A stretch of 64,000 bases of DNA from Bacillus sp. 2205SS5-2 (GTDB lineage Bacteria; Bacillota; Bacilli; Bacillales; Bacillaceae_K). A program made the position numbers and the translations under genes. The stretch covers positions 211,762 to 275,761 of the forward strand of contig NZ_JAYKTS010000001.1 of the NCBI RefSeq assembly GCF_037024155.1, in the 5' to 3' direction. This document shows, piece by piece, positions 62,624-64,000 of the stretch (position 1 is its first letter; every line of letters starts with the position of its first letter). The notes beneath the pieces are model-generated. The model saw only the letters and a program-made list of their open reading frames with translations. It was not told the origin of the DNA and did not search any database.

Positions 62624-63397
62624 TCATAGCTCGATATAACCATAATGAAACTTTGCGTTTTTACGTTGGATCACGTGAAAATCAAACTCTGCAAAGCTTT
62701 CTGAACGAAAATAATTTTTCATAACCACTCTTTTTTGGGCCACTCTTTTCGCTTCTGTTATTGCTTGTTGTGTGACTTTTTCATGTAGAGCAAATTGACG
62801 TAAAGATTGTATTCCATCGGATGTTAATATTCCTTCATCAAACATCGGATCGAAATAGACAATATCGACACTTTTATCAGGATAATTTTGCAGATGATCA
62901 AGATAATTCCCTACTTTAACGGATATATTCCTCATAGCTCTGTTCATTTCTTCAAGAGGACTGTCCCACTTCTTTAGTCCTTCTTCCACGATAAAGGCAA
63001 TAGTAGGATTGCCTTCAATCCCGGTCACATGACCATTCTCTCCAGTAGCAAAACTAAAGACTATGCTGTCAGAAGCTAGCCCTAGTGTACAATCAAGAAT
63101 AACATCCCCTGCTTGAATGTTGGCTGCTTGAAGTAAGGGATCTTCTTCCTTTCTTTGTAATCTTTTTACTCGAAAAGAAGCCGAATTTGGATGGAAGAAA
63201 AAAGGCTGTTTCTCTTCGATCATGTGCAATTCCAAGCGATTTTTGTTCACAACAAGGCTTGGTGATTGATAACCTGTCTGAATTTGGACCAACGATTTAT
63301 TTTTACGTAATACAAACTCCACACCAAATTTTTGGGCAATGCTCTTCGCATAATGAATCGTATTCTCATCTGCTCGAGCAGATGTTGTGATAATCAT
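62624..63397 (-). CDS. Class I SAM-dependent methyltransferase (YpiP-like, RsmJ/DUF548 type)
   Basis: A 257-residue methyltransferase. The SAM site is VILDCTLGLASDSIVFSFATG (motif I) with GIEGNPTIAF, and the catalytic-type motif IVYFDPMFDEG (D-P-M-F) resembles that of rRNA guanine N2-methyltransferase RsmJ. The start is placed at ATG 63397 behind AAGGTG; the frame is open to a TTG 54 codons upstream, but that stretch has no ribosome site. By position it equals B. subtilis ypiP. Confidence 0.85.
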   Translation of the reverse strand: MIITTSARADENTIHYAKSIAQKFGVEFVLRKNKSLVQIQTGYQSPSLVVNKNRLELHMIEEKQPFFFHPNSASFRVKRLQRKEEDPLLQAANIQAGDVILDCTLGLASDSIVFSFATGENGHVTGIEGNPTIAFIVEEGLKKWDSPLEEMNRAMRNISVKVGNYLDHLQNYPDKSVDIVYFDPMFDEGILTSDGIQSLRQFALHEKVTQQAITEAKRVAQKRVVMKNYFRSESFAEFDFHVIQRKNAKFHYGYIEL

Positions 63398-63709
63398 ATT
63401 TTTCACCTTTTCTTTGTTCTTAGCTGTTTTCACACCAGTATTCCTACCCATCAATAAGATTAGTTTGAGCACCACATGATTTATTTTGAAAGGAATCAGT
63501 ACATTTGGGATGATTCCATCATTATTTGAGTTGAATTGCAACAAGGTGTACGAAATCAACCTAAAAAAAGACGCCCGAAGACGCCTCTTTTACCAAGGCT
63601 CAGATCGTAAACTATGTTTCTTCTTGCACAAAGAAAAAACAGGAAATTTGTTTTTTTTTGAGTAATTTCTTACCTTATATTTTTAATTCAATATTTTTTC
63701 GTTAGGAAA
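63398..63709. other. Intergenic region upstream of the methyltransferase gene
   Basis: Open in the methyltransferase frame until 63559, probably by chance. GACGCCCGAAGACGCC (near 63570) is a direct repeat, not a hairpin. No other feature. Confidence 0.4.
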
Positions 63710-63867
63710 GGCTGTTTTAGCAAAGTTTGTTGCTTTTCGCACTAGCCTACACATGATGATATAGCTTTGTTTCGGGCATCATTTCGTCTATTTTTAATGG
63801 AAACCAACAGTGAAATGGGCGATTTAATCAAAAATCAGATGAAATAGCCACAATGCATACGAAACCC
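63710..63867 (+). repeat. Foldback repeat copy, right end truncated
   Basis: GGCTGTTTTAGCAAAGTTTG start, complete core (GATATAGCTTTGTTTCGGGC), and GCCACAATGCATACGAAAC, after which unrelated sequence begins. Left arm type B, right arm type A. Confidence 0.8.
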
Positions 63868-63909
63868 CATGTCCTGTCAGACACCGCAATGAATGAAAAT
63901 GGGGTCTAG

Positions 63910-63932
63910 CGGTTTAATGATGCATTAAACCG
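63910..63932. repeat. Hairpin near the right edge
   Basis: CGGTTTAATG and CATTAAACCG around ATG. No T-run; purpose unknown. It may relate to a gene beyond the window. Confidence 0.5.
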
Positions 63933-64000
63933 TTCATCCTGTTAATGCAGGTCTGAGGTCGCCTCTTTTTTGGTGGATAAAACCCCGTTTACGAAACCGA

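Noticed and set aside
63565..63597. Terminator-like GACGCC repeats
   Set aside because: The two GACGCC blocks are direct, not inverted, so they cannot form the stem.
9773..63867. Many similar repeats could suggest a CRISPR array
   Set aside because: They are 150-170 bp, dispersed over 54 kb in both orientations, with foldback arms and no regular spacers or cas genes.

Overview
The window looks like a chromosomal segment of a low-GC, endospore-forming Bacillaceae member. Evidence: a CotA-type laccase, a GerW/YtfJ-like spore protein, ECF-type thiamine transport genes of the ykoEDC kind, Bacillus-type ThyB/DfrA, YpjP and YpiP-like proteins, purine-rich Shine-Dalgarno sites and many GTG/TTG starts. 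I cannot name the species. I saw no rRNA or tRNA genes, no CRISPR array and no prophage.

Layout. 0-4 kb: a SigX-like ECF sigma factor cut by the left edge (with an autoregulatory-looking ECF promoter), ppiB, a cold-shock gene, a YczE-type membrane protein and an M20 peptidase. 4.2-7.9 kb: an IS200/IS605 element whose tnpB is split by an IS3-family element. 8-10.7 kb: a GerW-like gene, then decayed DNA (chemoreceptor and IS1595 remnants). 10.7-17.6 kb: a RDD / SpoIIM(DUF95) / DUF58 / MoxR / DUF4350 / DUF4129 / multi-TM cluster. 18-25 kb: an orphan lysine/ornithine N-hydroxylase, a large secreted GH16 beta-glucanase with LacI/CcpA-like palindromes, and a DegV protein. 25.8-35.4 kb: a thiamine locus read leftward from a TPP riboswitch (tenA-ykoE-ykoD-ykoC-tenI-thiO-thiS-thiG-thiF, then thiD-thiE after a repeat-filled gap). 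36.6-43.6 kb: CotA-like oxidase, DinB, two small regulator/START-domain operons (ArsR+AHSA1, MerR+SRPBCC) and a chemoreceptor. 43.9-47.8 kb: a ba3-type cytochrome oxidase operon (IIa-II-I-SCO-membrane protein) and a DUF3934 gene. 48-56.5 kb: a Gfo/Idh/MocA oxidoreductase, then a paaK-livHMGF-livK operon. 57-64 kb: DUF3243, an acyltransferase, an operon of a lethal-factor-like metalloprotease with thyA and dfrA, ypjP, and a YpiP-like methyltransferase.

The most unusual signal is structural. About a dozen or more copies of a ~150-170 bp foldback (MITE-like) repeat are scattered between genes. They have matched terminal inverted repeats, 8-bp target duplications in the best copies, two subfamilies whose arms changed together, and a second foldback repeat nested at the same internal position in two copies. 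Other noteworthy items are an apparently leaderless ArsR gene with its operator over the -10 and start codon, an FNR-like site at -41.5 of the ba3 operon, and the lethal-factor-like protease leading the thymidylate operon.

All calls come from reading the sequence. Family names rest on recognised motifs and remembered relatives, not on searches.
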